Origin: Paenibacillus sp. FSL H7-0331
GTDB taxonomy: Bacteria > Bacillota > Bacilli > Paenibacillales > NBRC-103111
NCBI RefSeq assembly: GCF_001956045.1
Contig: NZ_MRTH01000023.1
Location: forward strand, 1 to 64,000
Length of the DNA stretch: 64,000 nucleotides
Direction: 5' to 3'
Of this stretch, positions 1 through 8,699 are shown in pieces; position 1 is the first letter of the stretch; every line of letters starts with the position of its first letter. Below the pieces are notes generated by a model. That model did not search any database and was not told the DNA's origin. It was given only the letters and a program-made list of their open reading frames with translations. A program made the translations under genes and the position numbers.

Positions 1-121
1 ATCTCTGATCCCTTCCTTTTCGGTCTTTTCTACATCATTACCCGAATTGGTCGGTTGTTTAAAACACGAGTTCATTCTATATAGATAACAAAGATTTCTT
101 CCCCTCTTTATTTTTAACGTA

Positions 122-160
122 CAAAAAAACCTCCACTTACAGCGAAGAGGTCAGTGGAGT
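122..160 (-). terminator. Leftward rho-independent terminator
   Basis: Read on the minus strand, ACTCCACT is followed by a 15-base loop, AGTGGAG and a run of seven T (A-run at 123-129 on the plus strand). The stem pairs 131-137 with 153-159. It is the best candidate to end the leftward operon whose last gene stops at 407. Confidence 0.6.
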
Positions 161-330
161 AACATTTAATAGTATGGTAGGTTGTTGATAAAAAATAAAT
201 TGTACAGATTACCTTAGCGTATAAAATTAATTAATAAATTATCTTGGCTAAAAAGTTCAAACACTTGCTGCAAAAGGGTTTACGCATTGATTTTCCTTAT
301 CTCTCACTCTCTAAAAATCATAAAAATCTC

Positions 331-365
331 GGAACCTACGCCCCATTGGCTGGGTTCCTTTTTTT
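331..365 (+). terminator. Rightward rho-independent terminator
   Basis: GGAACC (331-336) pairs with GGTTCC (353-358) and is followed by a run of seven T. It probably ends a transcript entering from the left edge of the window. Confidence 0.5.
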
Positions 366-406
366 CATGACAAGTTAGCCCGAACAAATCGGCCTTCACA
401 CAACCT

Positions 407-1420
407 TCACTCCTTCACAGCTCGCCACCTCGTCAACAACTGCTCACGACGCTGAGCGGCAACATCAAACCGATACGTAACCAACAAATTCTCCAGCTTC
501 ACATGAGAGAGCAGAGGATGAACTGGAATGTCGGGAAGTACAGGGAGAGAGAAGGCGGCATTCATGTAATCGGTTTGTGCTTCTTTGGACAGGACGAAAT
601 CGACCAACTTTTTGGCTGCTGTCGTGTTGTTCCCGCTTTTCAGGATGGACACAGCTCCGATCTCCCAACCGGCCTGGGGCGGAATAAAGGAGTGGATGTC
701 ATAGCCTGAGTTCGTAAAGCGAAGCTGATCGCCCAGAAAGCATACGACTGCGGCGACATCGCCTACGGCAAGCCGTTGGGCCGAAGTAATTCCGGCGAAT
801 GTGGTCGATGAGCTTTGCTTCTTCAAAGCTTGCATCAATTGAATGGCCGCATCTTCTCCACGCTCCTGTGCAAGAGAGGCCAACAGCGTATAGCCGGTGC
901 CGGAGGTTTCAGGGTCCGGAATTTCGATTTTGCCCTTTAACTCAGGCAGGAGTAAATCCTCATACCGCTGCGGCAGCGGTAATGAGGCCAGCTTAGGATC
1001 GCGCTGCCATATTTGTTGATTGACACCGATCGCAAGTGCTCCCATATACATGCCCGTCCAATAGCCCTCTTTATTTTTATACTGCAGCGGGATGTTATCG
1101 CTCTTCGGGGAGAAGTAGCTTACGGATTTGCCGCTGTTTCTTAATTGCTCGTGGAGGTCAGCGGGTCCACCCAGCACAACATCAATTCCGCTTTTGTTCA
1201 TGGTCAGCAGATGATAGCTGGCTTCCCCGCTGGACATGCGAATGATTTCATACGCTTGCTCGGTCTGCTTTTTGAACTTTTCCAACAGAATCCGGCCTTC
1301 ATCCTCCTGAAAAATAACATAAACTTTGAGCGGCTGGTTATTGGGGCTGCCCGAGTACAACGTATAGATAATGATCACGCTTGCCAGAAGCATCAAGAAT
1401 ACAAGGCCTTTTTTCCACAT
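407..1420 (-). CDS. Second substrate-binding protein of FbpA-like ABC importer
   Basis: 337-residue extracytoplasmic solute-binding protein of the type I family that contains ferric iron, phosphonate, polyamine and small-anion receptors. An N-terminal hydrophobic segment (about residues 5-22) gives export or membrane anchoring; there is no lipobox cysteine. It is clearly homologous to the receptor at 4356-5390: both share a VY(x)IFQEE/DE start, an SGEA motif, a GGPAD motif, KEGxWTG, and a DPxTSGTxYT segment. I chose the ATG at 1420 because GGAGGAGG lies just upstream; a longer reading to 1450 would overlap that ribosome site. It is the last gene of the leftward operon, about 90 bases after the ATPase gene. 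The ligand cannot be told from sequence. A second receptor for the same permease is the likely role. Confidence 0.8.
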   Translation of the reverse strand: MWKKGLVFLMLLASVIIIYTLYSGSPNNQPLKVYVIFQEDEGRILLEKFKKQTEQAYEIIRMSSGEASYHLLTMNKSGIDVVLGGPADLHEQLRNSGKSVSYFSPKSDNIPLQYKNKEGYWTGMYMGALAIGVNQQIWQRDPKLASLPLPQRYEDLLLPELKGKIEIPDPETSGTGYTLLASLAQERGEDAAIQLMQALKKQSSSTTFAGITSAQRLAVGDVAAVVCFLGDQLRFTNSGYDIHSFIPPQAGWEIGAVSILKSGNNTTAAKKLVDFVLSKEAQTDYMNAAFSLPVLPDIPVHPLLSHVKLENLLVTYRFDVAAQRREQLLTRWRAVKE

Positions 1421-1511
1421 CCCAACCGCCTCCTCCACATACATAAGCAAAAAAGGAAAACGGTTGTTTTCCTTTCATAGCTCTTATTTCTAACTCTTAA
1501 TTTAATCTATT

Positions 1512-2594
1512 TCAATTGCTGATTTTAATCAAATGAATTTTATTGGCTGAGGCATGTATTTTTACGATTCCCTGATAAGAGGTCTGACCAATGTCATATA
1601 CATCGACAATCCACTCTTTACCGTCATCACCAGAAAGGAAATACCGCTCCTTTTCACCGAGAAACATGGAATAGGTGACGACGACTCCATCCATAATAAA
1701 TTCCCCTGCATCGGGTCCGTTGATACGCATCGACTCCGGTCGGACACTTAATAGCACATTCTCCCCAACCGTAAGCTGTTCATTGGTTTGAACGGTAACG
1801 ATATCATTTTTTTTGCCGTATTTGACAGTCGCCTGATCACCCTCGAGTTGCAAAACGACCGCATCGACAAAGTTAGTCGTTCCAATAAAATCGGCTACAT
1901 ATTGGGTGCGAGGCTTGTAATAGATTTCATGAGGGGTGCCGTACTGATCGATCGCCCCTTTATTAAACACAACGATATGATCCGACATCGATAAGGCTTC
2001 CACCTGATCATGGGTCACATAGATGACCGTTAAGCCTAGATCGAGCTGAATATTTCTCAATTCGACCCGTACCTCTTCACGCAGCTTGGCGTCCAAATTA
2101 CTGAGCGGCTCATCCAGTAAAATAATCGGAGAGTCCATGACGAGTGCGCGGGCCATAGCGACACGCTGCTGCTGTCCACCGGACATTTGATGCGGGTAGC
2201 GTTCCTCCAGTCCGGTCAGCTTCACTTTGGCTAATGCGGATTTCACCCGATCCTGGATTTCACCTTCAGGGCGCTTTTGAACATCCAAGCCGTAGGCTAC
2301 ATTATCAAATACGGTCATATGAGGAAACAGCGCGTATTCCTGGAATACCATGGGAGTTCCTCGTTTATAAGGAGGCAAATCGTTCATCAGCTTCCCATCG
2401 ATCCAGATTTCCCCTTCATCGACCGTATAGAAGCCCGCGATCGAACGCAGCAGGGTTGTTTTTCCGCAGCCGCTCGGACCCAGGAAAGTAATGAATTTGC
2501 CTCGTTCAATCTGCAAGTTAATATTTTTCAAAACGTGATTGACGCCGAACACTTTATTCACGTTTTTGAGATCAAGTAATATTTCTGTACCCAT
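1512..2594 (-). CDS. ABC importer ATP-binding protein, PotA/FbpC type
   Basis: 360-residue ATPase that powers the importer encoded next to it. The N-terminal nucleotide-binding domain (about 1-235) has Walker A GPSGCGKTT, Q-loop VFQEYALFPH, signature MSGGQQQRVAMARAL, Walker B IILLDEPLSNLDA and the H-loop VTHD. A C-terminal beta-rich regulatory domain (TOBE type, about 275-355) follows, as in polyamine, iron and phosphonate importer ATPases. It starts 18 bases after the permease gene, so they are cotranscribed. The ATG at 2594 has GGGAGTGG upstream; an in-frame GTG at 2603 would add three residues. Confidence 0.93.
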   Translation of the reverse strand: MGTEILLDLKNVNKVFGVNHVLKNINLQIERGKFITFLGPSGCGKTTLLRSIAGFYTVDEGEIWIDGKLMNDLPPYKRGTPMVFQEYALFPHMTVFDNVAYGLDVQKRPEGEIQDRVKSALAKVKLTGLEERYPHQMSGGQQQRVAMARALVMDSPIILLDEPLSNLDAKLREEVRVELRNIQLDLGLTVIYVTHDQVEALSMSDHIVVFNKGAIDQYGTPHEIYYKPRTQYVADFIGTTNFVDAVVLQLEGDQATVKYGKKNDIVTVQTNEQLTVGENVLLSVRPESMRINGPDAGEFIMDGVVVTYSMFLGEKERYFLSGDDGKEWIVDVYDIGQTSYQGIVKIHASANKIHLIKISN

Positions 2595-2612
2595 TATTCC
2601 CACTCCCAGCCT

Positions 2613-4268
2613 CTAGAAATCAAATATCTTCACTTTAGAACGGAAAATCAATTTAATGATACCAAGCGTACCCAATGTTGCGCCCATCAGTCCCACAGCA
2701 ACTGCGGCAGCCCAATAATAGGTGCCTGTCTCTGCATAATTGAAAATGGACACAGCCGCAACGACCCATTGAGGTGTAATTAAAAAGACAATGGTACTTA
2801 AGGTGTTCATGTTTTTCATAAACGCATAAACGAAATTCGCGACGATCGTTTTTTGCAGCATCGGAAATACGATTGTTGTTAGTGTTTTTCGGCTGTCAGC
2901 GCCAAGATTCATCGATGCTTCTTCAATGGATTTATCCACCTGCTTGAAGGAAGCACTGAGACCACGATAACCAACAGGCATCTGCTTGAGCAGCATCGCT
3001 ACGATAATTAAGACAGCAGACCCTTGCAAAATAATTGGTCCGGAGCTGAAGGCTACGATCAATGCGAGTCCTACGAAGGTACCCGGTAAAGCGATAGGCA
3101 GCACAGCCGTGAAATCCAGCAATTTTTTGCCTGGGAAAGGCTTGCGTACTACCACATACGCTAATACGAGCCCAAACGCCACAGCAAGAAGGGAGCTGAT
3201 TAAGGAGAGCACCAAGCTGTTAAGCACCGCAGGACTGGAAGTGCTGAACACAACCTTCATCATATGATCCAGTGTGAATGTATTGTCTCGGCCAAAGTTT
3301 TTTGTGAAAGCGAACAAGATCGTAATGGCGAACATCGCAATAATGAAAATGGACATCAAAGTATTAAATGAAAAGAGCATGATATCGGTTTTTTTGGAGG
3401 TGGTCACCCGATTCAGGCCGGAAACAGGTTTACCTGTAATGGTCGAATAGGAGCCTTTGGACAACAGTTTGTTTTGAATAACGAAAACAAGCAGGGCAGG
3501 AATGACCAAGATGATCCCCATAACCGAAGCGAGTCCGGGTTGGTTATTAATGATTTCACCATAAATTTCAACAGCCAGCAGGGAATAGTTGCCCCCAATC
3601 AGCTTCGGATTACCAAAATCGGCAAAACAGTTAATGGCTACAAGCAAGAAGGCATTGATAACACCCGGAAGCGCAAGCTTAAAGGTAATCGAGCGAAACA
3701 GCTTAAAGCCTCGTGCGCCCAGGTTTTGTGCAGCAACCTCCAGGTTCGGTGAGATCGAACGCAGGACGCCGGTTATTGTCATATACGCAAGCGGGAAATA
3801 GGAGATGGTTTGAACAATCCATAGTCCAGGTAACCCGTATAAGTCAAGCTCAACATTAAACCATAATTTCAAATATTGGGACACCATGCCGCCTCTGCCG
3901 AACAACAGCAGAAAAGCTAGACCGCTCATAACGGAAGGAGCCAGCAGCGGTAAGAAGGCAATAAAGCGGAAAAACTTTTTACCTTTGATGTTGCTGTAGT
4001 TAATCGCATAAGCATAAATGAAACCGAATATCGTTGCCGTGATTGCGGATAGCGAGGAGCTAACTATCGTATTCATCAGTGCTGTGCCGTAACGGCCTTT
4101 GCTAAAAAAAGTGATCCAGTCTTCGCCACTAGGAATAAAAACGACAAACACGAGTGGATAGACAACAAATAAAAGTAGAATGATAAAGCTGATCAATACA
4201 AGCATGAGTGAAGAGGGATCCCTGACGAGCCGGCCTATCGACTCCCCGATGCCTTTTTTTTCTTTCAT
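2613..4268 (-). CDS. Two-domain ABC importer permease, FbpB-like
   Basis: 551-residue integral membrane permease made of two fused transmembrane domains of about 260 residues each, with about twelve membrane segments in all. Each half carries an EAA-type loop that contacts the ATPase: one around LEVAAQNLGARGFKLF in the first half and one around IEEASMNLGADSRKTL in the second. The fused architecture is typical of FbpB (iron) and of phosphonate-type importers. I chose the ATG at 4268, preceded by an AAAGGTGG-like site; the frame is open to 4346, but the 26 extra codons cover that site and do not look like permease sequence. It lies between the main receptor and the ATPase. Confidence 0.9.
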   Translation of the reverse strand: MKEKKGIGESIGRLVRDPSSLMLVLISFIILLLFVVYPLVFVVFIPSGEDWITFFSKGRYGTALMNTIVSSSLSAITATIFGFIYAYAINYSNIKGKKFFRFIAFLPLLAPSVMSGLAFLLLFGRGGMVSQYLKLWFNVELDLYGLPGLWIVQTISYFPLAYMTITGVLRSISPNLEVAAQNLGARGFKLFRSITFKLALPGVINAFLLVAINCFADFGNPKLIGGNYSLLAVEIYGEIINNQPGLASVMGIILVIPALLVFVIQNKLLSKGSYSTITGKPVSGLNRVTTSKKTDIMLFSFNTLMSIFIIAMFAITILFAFTKNFGRDNTFTLDHMMKVVFSTSSPAVLNSLVLSLISSLLAVAFGLVLAYVVVRKPFPGKKLLDFTAVLPIALPGTFVGLALIVAFSSGPIILQGSAVLIIVAMLLKQMPVGYRGLSASFKQVDKSIEEASMNLGADSRKTLTTIVFPMLQKTIVANFVYAFMKNMNTLSTIVFLITPQWVVAAVSIFNYAETGTYYWAAAVAVGLMGATLGTLGIIKLIFRSKVKIFDF

Positions 4269-4355
4269 CATAGGGGGAGAGCTACCACCTTTCTGAATCT
4301 TCCAATGGAGACATAGCAAGACATTGGCCGTCCTGCTATGCCGCAATGGTTCAAC

Positions 4356-5390
4356 TTATTTCAAATCCTTTAATGCATCCTGCAATACTTTTCTTTGCTC
4401 GGCTGCTGTCCACAAGCTGTACGATTTATTGTATTTGGTCGTTTTGATATCGACGCCGCCTGGTGGAACGGGAACGCCTGGCTTCACGGAGACGGAATAG
4501 GCAGATTCTGTGTATATTTTGCCTGGTTCAGCAGTTAACATATAATCCATCAGCTTTTTGGCTGCTGCCGTGTTAGGGCCATTTTTGACAATAGCTAATC
4601 CGCCTACTTCATAGCCAGCTGCTTCCGGTACGATGCTAATAATCGGATTGCCTTGATTTTTCACTTTGATTTGGTCGCCGAGGAACGTAATCCCGATGGT
4701 ATATTCGCCTTTACCGGCCTTTTGAATCGGTTCGATACCGGATTTCGGTCTTTCCTTCAGGTTCGGCAGCAGTTGAGTCATGTATTTCAGCATTTCATCC
4801 TTGCCCCATACTTGAGCGAGCGATGCAACAGCTGTGTAGGAAGTACCGGAAGTAGCCGGATCGGACATCCCGATCTCACCTTTATATTTAGGATCTAACA
4901 GATCTTTAAAGGTTTCCGGATAAGCGGCTGTTCCGTATTTTTCTTTCCAACGTTGAGTATTAATACCGATTGCAATTGGATTTAAATAAAATCCAGTCCA
5001 TGCGCCTTCTTTATCCTTCATGTTATCTGGAATATCCGAGGCATTCGGAGAGATGTAGTTTTCCAATGCGCCAGCTTTTTTCAATACCTCATGGGAATCT
5101 GCGGGACCACCCATCAGGAAGTCAGCTTGCGGCTTACCCATTTCATTTTGTACTCTTGAAACCGCTTCACCACTTGGCAAACGTAAAATGTCATAGTCGA
5201 TTCCAGTATCCGCTTTAAACTTATCCATGATTTTACGTGCTTCTTCCTCTTGGAAAATCGAATATACGGTTACTTTGCCTTGAGCCTTGCCGCCAAACAC
5301 GCCGGATTTGTACATAAAGAACCCCGCTATAAGCACAATTACAATTACTGATAAAACTATGACAGGTGTATTATTTTTCTTTCTAGCCAT
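4356..5390 (-). CDS. Substrate-binding protein of FbpA-like ABC importer
   Basis: 344-residue solute-binding protein with a membrane-spanning N-terminal segment (about residues 7-27) and no lipobox cysteine, so probably anchored by its uncleaved or cleaved signal. The body has the family hallmarks KVTVYSIFQEEEA, SGEAVSR, MGGPAD, SDPATSGTSYTA and FLGDQI, the same pattern as the receptor at 407-1420. Related receptors bind ferric iron, 2-aminoethylphosphonate or other small anions; the residues seen do not decide among them. The start at 5390 has GAAGGG about 12 bases upstream, and ATGs at 5402 or 5399 are alternatives. It sits 24 bases after the unknown membrane protein and 87 bases before the permease. 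Confidence 0.88.
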   Translation of the reverse strand: MARKKNNTPVIVLSVIVIVLIAGFFMYKSGVFGGKAQGKVTVYSIFQEEEARKIMDKFKADTGIDYDILRLPSGEAVSRVQNEMGKPQADFLMGGPADSHEVLKKAGALENYISPNASDIPDNMKDKEGAWTGFYLNPIAIGINTQRWKEKYGTAAYPETFKDLLDPKYKGEIGMSDPATSGTSYTAVASLAQVWGKDEMLKYMTQLLPNLKERPKSGIEPIQKAGKGEYTIGITFLGDQIKVKNQGNPIISIVPEAAGYEVGGLAIVKNGPNTAAAKKLMDYMLTAEPGKIYTESAYSVSVKPGVPVPPGGVDIKTTKYNKSYSLWTAAEQRKVLQDALKDLK

Positions 5391-5414
5391 TCCATCCATC
5401 ATCCCTTCAAATTG

Positions 5415-6200
5415 TTATGAGGCATCGTTCAATTTGAAATAGGCTCTTTGGTTGGTCTCATCCAACAGGTCGAATACCACAATGTAAGCGTTATTGTATC
5501 GGTCCAGATGTAGCCAATGCTGCTTGGACTTGGAGTCATCTGTGAGCCGTACAACATAGTGGGCGTCAGGCCGCTCTGCCAGGTAATCAAAATGGCTGAA
5601 GTCGATGACGCGGATAGCCGAACGCATTTTGACGGTAAGCGCTTCCCGTTGGGCACTTGTTAGCAGGGTAAGCTCACCTTGCTGCAAAGAGAACACATCG
5701 TTACGAGTATCGTCCATAGCGGCTCCAATGGTATCTGAAGTCAGCGTTTTATCGATGAGCGTACTTTGCAGCTTGCGAATTTCGGCACTGACATTGAGTG
5801 AATTGACTGATTCATCACCGAAACGGAAGGCGTTGGTCTCGACTTGAAAAGGAATGTCCTCCTGATCCAGATATGCCATCGAGCCTGTAAGCAGCAGCCG
5901 TGGAGATTTAGCTGGATTTTGCTGCTTGCCGACGGACAATAGTCCTGAGAAGGTATTGGATAATTTCAGAAGCTCCTTTGGGTCATCAATCGAGATGGTG
6001 CCAAGGCCTGGGTAGGTGATATTGACGCGCATGGGAACTCCGGCTACCTTGTCGCGGTCATCCTGCTGAGGCGGAACGATGCGAACTTCATCCACAGGGA
6101 TGCGAAAGGTATAGGCACACACGGCTATCAATATGCAGCCAACAACAACCTGTAGTAAGATGAGGCGAAACCATGAAAGCCCTTTCTTTTCCTCTGGCAT
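5415..6200 (-). CDS. Membrane-anchored protein of unknown function in importer operon
   Basis: 261 residues with one N-terminal membrane segment (about 10-29) and a large, predicted extracytoplasmic domain. No cysteine lipobox, enzyme motif or known ligand-binding motif is evident. The spacing ties it to the sensor kinase upstream (62 bases) and the substrate-binding protein downstream (24 bases). A family like DUF3919, which I recall near phosphonate-type importers in Bacillus relatives, is a guess from memory only. A role as accessory sensor or ligand-presenting protein for the two-component system is inference. The ATG has AAAGGAG about 11 bases upstream. Confidence 0.65.
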   Translation of the reverse strand: MPEEKKGLSWFRLILLQVVVGCILIAVCAYTFRIPVDEVRIVPPQQDDRDKVAGVPMRVNITYPGLGTISIDDPKELLKLSNTFSGLLSVGKQQNPAKSPRLLLTGSMAYLDQEDIPFQVETNAFRFGDESVNSLNVSAEIRKLQSTLIDKTLTSDTIGAAMDDTRNDVFSLQQGELTLLTSAQREALTVKMRSAIRVIDFSHFDYLAERPDAHYVVRLTDDSKSKQHWLHLDRYNNAYIVVFDLLDETNQRAYFKLNDAS

Positions 6201-6262
6201 TTACTTTACGCTCCTTTTATCTCAAAAAAATTGTAGGTTTGTATCAATTTTGTAACAACCTT

Positions 6263-7678
6263 TCACCAGAAAAGTCCCTTATTAAATTGCAGCTGTACTT
6301 CAGTCCCGACACCTGTCCGGCTGTTTATCACGATATTGCCGCCCTGCAGCTCCATTAATTGTTTGCATAGCGGCAAGCCGAGTCCATGAGATTGAGCCGA
6401 TATAATCCGGTCCTGCTTATGCTCGGACGGTACAAATAAGGTGAGCCTGTCCTGCTCGGAGATTCCTTTGCCGTTATCAACAATGCGAACACAGCCTTGT
6501 CCCTCATAATCCTCCAGCAAAATATCCAGATGTGTGCATTCGCTATGCTTAATCGCATTGTCAATCACATTGAACAGCACTTGCTGGGTCCGTTCCGGGT
6601 CCAGATACACATCGCATGGCGCTATATGCAGGGTTGTCGTAATGGATGACTTGTGCAGGGTTGGCTCCAGAATTCGCAGACTGTCGGTGATCACGGTTGC
6701 CAGATCCATGAGCTGCAGCTTCACACGCCATGCCTCTTCCCCTTTGAGTGAGGTTTGCAGCAGCTCCTCGACCATGTTCAGCAGACGGCCGCTTTCCTTG
6801 CGGATGTACACATTGCAATTGCGGATATCGTCCTTCTGATCCATGTGTGCGATCAAATCGGAGAAGCCGATGATGGAGGTGAGTGGTGTTTTCAATTCGT
6901 GGGTCATATTGTCGTAAAACGTTTTTTGCTTACTTTGCTCGTAGTGCAGCATCTCGATATGGTGCTGTAAGGAATCGGACATGTGGTTAAAGTCTTTAGC
7001 CAGCTCCCTGACTTCATCCTTGCTGTTCACGACAATTTTTTTGCTGAAATCACCGACAGATACAAGCTTGAGCGCTTGCTTCAAATCGTGCAGCGGCTTC
7101 ATCAGGATAGAAAAGAAGGAGTAGCTTGCCAGTAACGATAAGAGCAGGCATCCCAAAGCTACACCAATAAACCAATATCTCATTTCATCAAGTGTTTGGA
7201 CGTGCTGATTCAGATCAAGCAAGTACCGAAATCCGCCGACAATTTTACCCTCATACATAAACGGGGCCGAATAAATTAAATACTGCGTATCCTCAGATTC
7301 CGTAATCACGGTAGCCTTTTGCCCTGTCAAAGCGGTCTCAATATCATCACGTTTAAGCAAATTTTCTTTGTCGCCGCTATTGCCAACGATCGTCTCGTCC
7401 AAAGCAAACAGCTGGACCTGAAAGTTGCTGTTAGCAGCCAGATGTGAAGCAATAAGCGGCGCATAGGTTCCGGAGAACAGCTGCTCGATGCTGATTCTTT
7501 TATCATTGACAATTTTTAACGCTTCGATGCGGTGCAAGGTGTTGTATTGGCTCAAGGTGCGGATATCGCGTTCAATCATGCTTTTGCTAATTGTATAATT
7601 TACGATAAAATACATGGCGGTAAGCAGCATAATAATGGTCACGGTATGTTGGAGAAACAGCTTATTTCGCAGTCCCAT
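6263..7678 (-). CDS. Sensor histidine kinase, PhoR/ResE-like
   Basis: 471-residue membrane kinase. It has a membrane segment at about 11-30, an extracytoplasmic sensing loop at about 31-165, a second membrane segment at about 168-190, a HAMP linker to about 245, a dimerisation/phosphoacceptor domain with H260 in the motif MTHELKTPLTS, and an ATPase domain with N box NVIDNAIKHS, G1 box DNGKGI and G2 box HGLGLPL. It would autophosphorylate on H260 and pass the phosphate to the regulator encoded just upstream; the two genes are 3 bases apart and the GGAGG of this gene lies in the last codons of the regulator. Co-location with an importer suggests that it senses the imported ion or its binding protein. 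Confidence 0.93.
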   Translation of the reverse strand: MGLRNKLFLQHTVTIIMLLTAMYFIVNYTISKSMIERDIRTLSQYNTLHRIEALKIVNDKRISIEQLFSGTYAPLIASHLAANSNFQVQLFALDETIVGNSGDKENLLKRDDIETALTGQKATVITESEDTQYLIYSAPFMYEGKIVGGFRYLLDLNQHVQTLDEMRYWFIGVALGCLLLSLLASYSFFSILMKPLHDLKQALKLVSVGDFSKKIVVNSKDEVRELAKDFNHMSDSLQHHIEMLHYEQSKQKTFYDNMTHELKTPLTSIIGFSDLIAHMDQKDDIRNCNVYIRKESGRLLNMVEELLQTSLKGEEAWRVKLQLMDLATVITDSLRILEPTLHKSSITTTLHIAPCDVYLDPERTQQVLFNVIDNAIKHSECTHLDILLEDYEGQGCVRIVDNGKGISEQDRLTLFVPSEHKQDRIISAQSHGLGLPLCKQLMELQGGNIVINSRTGVGTEVQLQFNKGLFW

Positions 7679-7681
7679 GGC

Positions 7682-8350
7682 TTATACCTCCAGCTTATAG
7701 CCGGTACCGTGTACAGTTGCGACTAAATGGTCATAGGGCTTCATCTTTTCCCGCAGCCGATTCACCATCATATCGACGGAGCGTGTCTGTCCATAAAATT
7801 CAAAGCCCCATACCTGATCCAGAATTTGCTCACGCGTAAATACGGCTTTGGGATGGCTGCATAACAGCCACATAAAATCAAACTCCTTGCTGGTCGTTTT
7901 GATGAGGGTGCCGCCGACCTTTAAAGAACGCTCCCGCTTGTCGATCTCGATCTTGTCTACCTGGATAGTTTCAGGGGTTGAGCTCGTGGTGTTCATTCGC
8001 CGGATAACTGCCCGGATGCGTACAATCAGCTCCCTTGTTTCAAAGGGCTTCGTTAAATAGTCGTCCGCTCCCAGCTGAAAGCCGAGTATTTTATCGTTCA
8101 TCTCATTTTTGGCACTGAGTACAATAACGGGAATCGTTTTGTAGTGCTGCTGGAGCGTTTGGAGGAGTTCAAAGCCGGAGCGATCGGGCAGCATCAGATC
8201 GAGCAGGATCAGATCCGTGTGTTGAGCCGCCAATGTGTCCATGCCAGCTGCCGCCGATCCGGCCACCGTCGTTTGAAAGCCTTCAACCTCAAGACTGAGC
8301 TTGAGCAGCATTTGAATACTGGGATCGTCCTCGATAATTAATATATTCAT
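7682..8350 (-). CDS. OmpR/PhoB-family response regulator
   Basis: 222-residue two-component response regulator. The receiver domain (1-115) shows the acidic pair EDD at 7-9, the phosphoacceptor D51 in LLDLMLPDRSG and the conserved lysine in VLSAKNE. The C-terminal winged-helix domain (about 128-222) ends in the typical VHGTGYKLEV. The start at 8350 has GGAAGGTG seven bases upstream. It heads the leftward block, so it probably controls the importer genes downstream and perhaps itself. Confidence 0.94.
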   Translation of the reverse strand: MNILIIEDDPSIQMLLKLSLEVEGFQTTVAGSAAAGMDTLAAQHTDLILLDLMLPDRSGFELLQTLQQHYKTIPVIVLSAKNEMNDKILGFQLGADDYLTKPFETRELIVRIRAVIRRMNTTSSTPETIQVDKIEIDKRERSLKVGGTLIKTTSKEFDFMWLLCSHPKAVFTREQILDQVWGFEFYGQTRSVDMMVNRLREKMKPYDHLVATVHGTGYKLEV

Positions 8351-8454
8351 AGTTAAACACCTTCCAAACCTCTTAGTATGAAAATACAGCAAGCGTCGAT
8401 TCCAAGCATAGGGTAAGGTCGATTATCTAGTATGCACGACCCGGATTATATTAT

Positions 8455-8501
8455 AATATCAGAATTTAAAAATTTTCAGCAGAGCTGAATATTCTGATAT
8501 T
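8455..8501. repeat. Nested inverted repeat in divergent intergenic region
   Basis: An outer perfect 11-base repeat pairs AATATCAGAAT (8455-8465) with ATTCTGATATT (8491-8501). Inside it an inner perfect 6-base repeat TTCAGC/GCTGAA (8475-8480 and 8484-8489) closes a three-base loop. A nine-base AT bulge lies on the left side only. There is no T-run, so a plain terminator is unlikely; it could be an operator or an RNA structure. Confidence 0.6.
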
Positions 8502-8617
8502 GCAAGAAAAGCTACATTTAAAACACGGATGTATCTTCCTCGAATAGGCTTCGATCAGAAGTTTTTCTTATAACTTAACGCTACCTTGCCAAAAAGTAAA
8601 TGGAGCCTTTCATGGGG

Positions 8618-8674
8618 TTGCAATATACAGCCAAACTGTATATAGTATAACTATACATTTGAACTATATACAGT
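8618..8674 (+). promoter_or_regulatory. PadR promoter with palindromic operator
   Basis: A sigma-A-type promoter is visible: TTGCAA (8618-8623), 17 bases, TATAGT (8641-8646). The -10 box lies inside a perfect 12-base inverted repeat, ACTGTATATAGT (8635-8646) and ACTATATACAGT (8663-8674). A further inner repeat, TATAGT/ACTATA (8641-8646 and 8650-8655), gives a third half-site. AT-rich dyads of this kind are typical PadR-family operators, so autorepression by the gene at 8700 is likely. Confidence 0.75.
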
Positions 8675-8699
8675 CGCGTTGAGTAAAAGGAGGGGAACC

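Larger units (their letters stand above)
1..406. other. Left-end intergenic region with two terminator-like hairpins
   Basis: No complete gene is visible. Forward frame 1 is open from the window edge to a stop at 82-84 and could be the last 27 codons of a gene lying to the left, but it is too short to identify. The rest is AT-rich and holds two hairpins, annotated separately: one oriented to stop leftward transcripts and one to stop rightward transcripts. Confidence 0.5.
8351..8699. other. Divergent promoter region between regulator and PadR genes
   Basis: 349 bases without a gene. They hold the promoter of the leftward two-component operon, a long interrupted inverted repeat (8455-8501) and the PadR promoter/operator (8618-8674). 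The stretch 8502-8610 shows nothing I can name. Confidence 0.6.
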
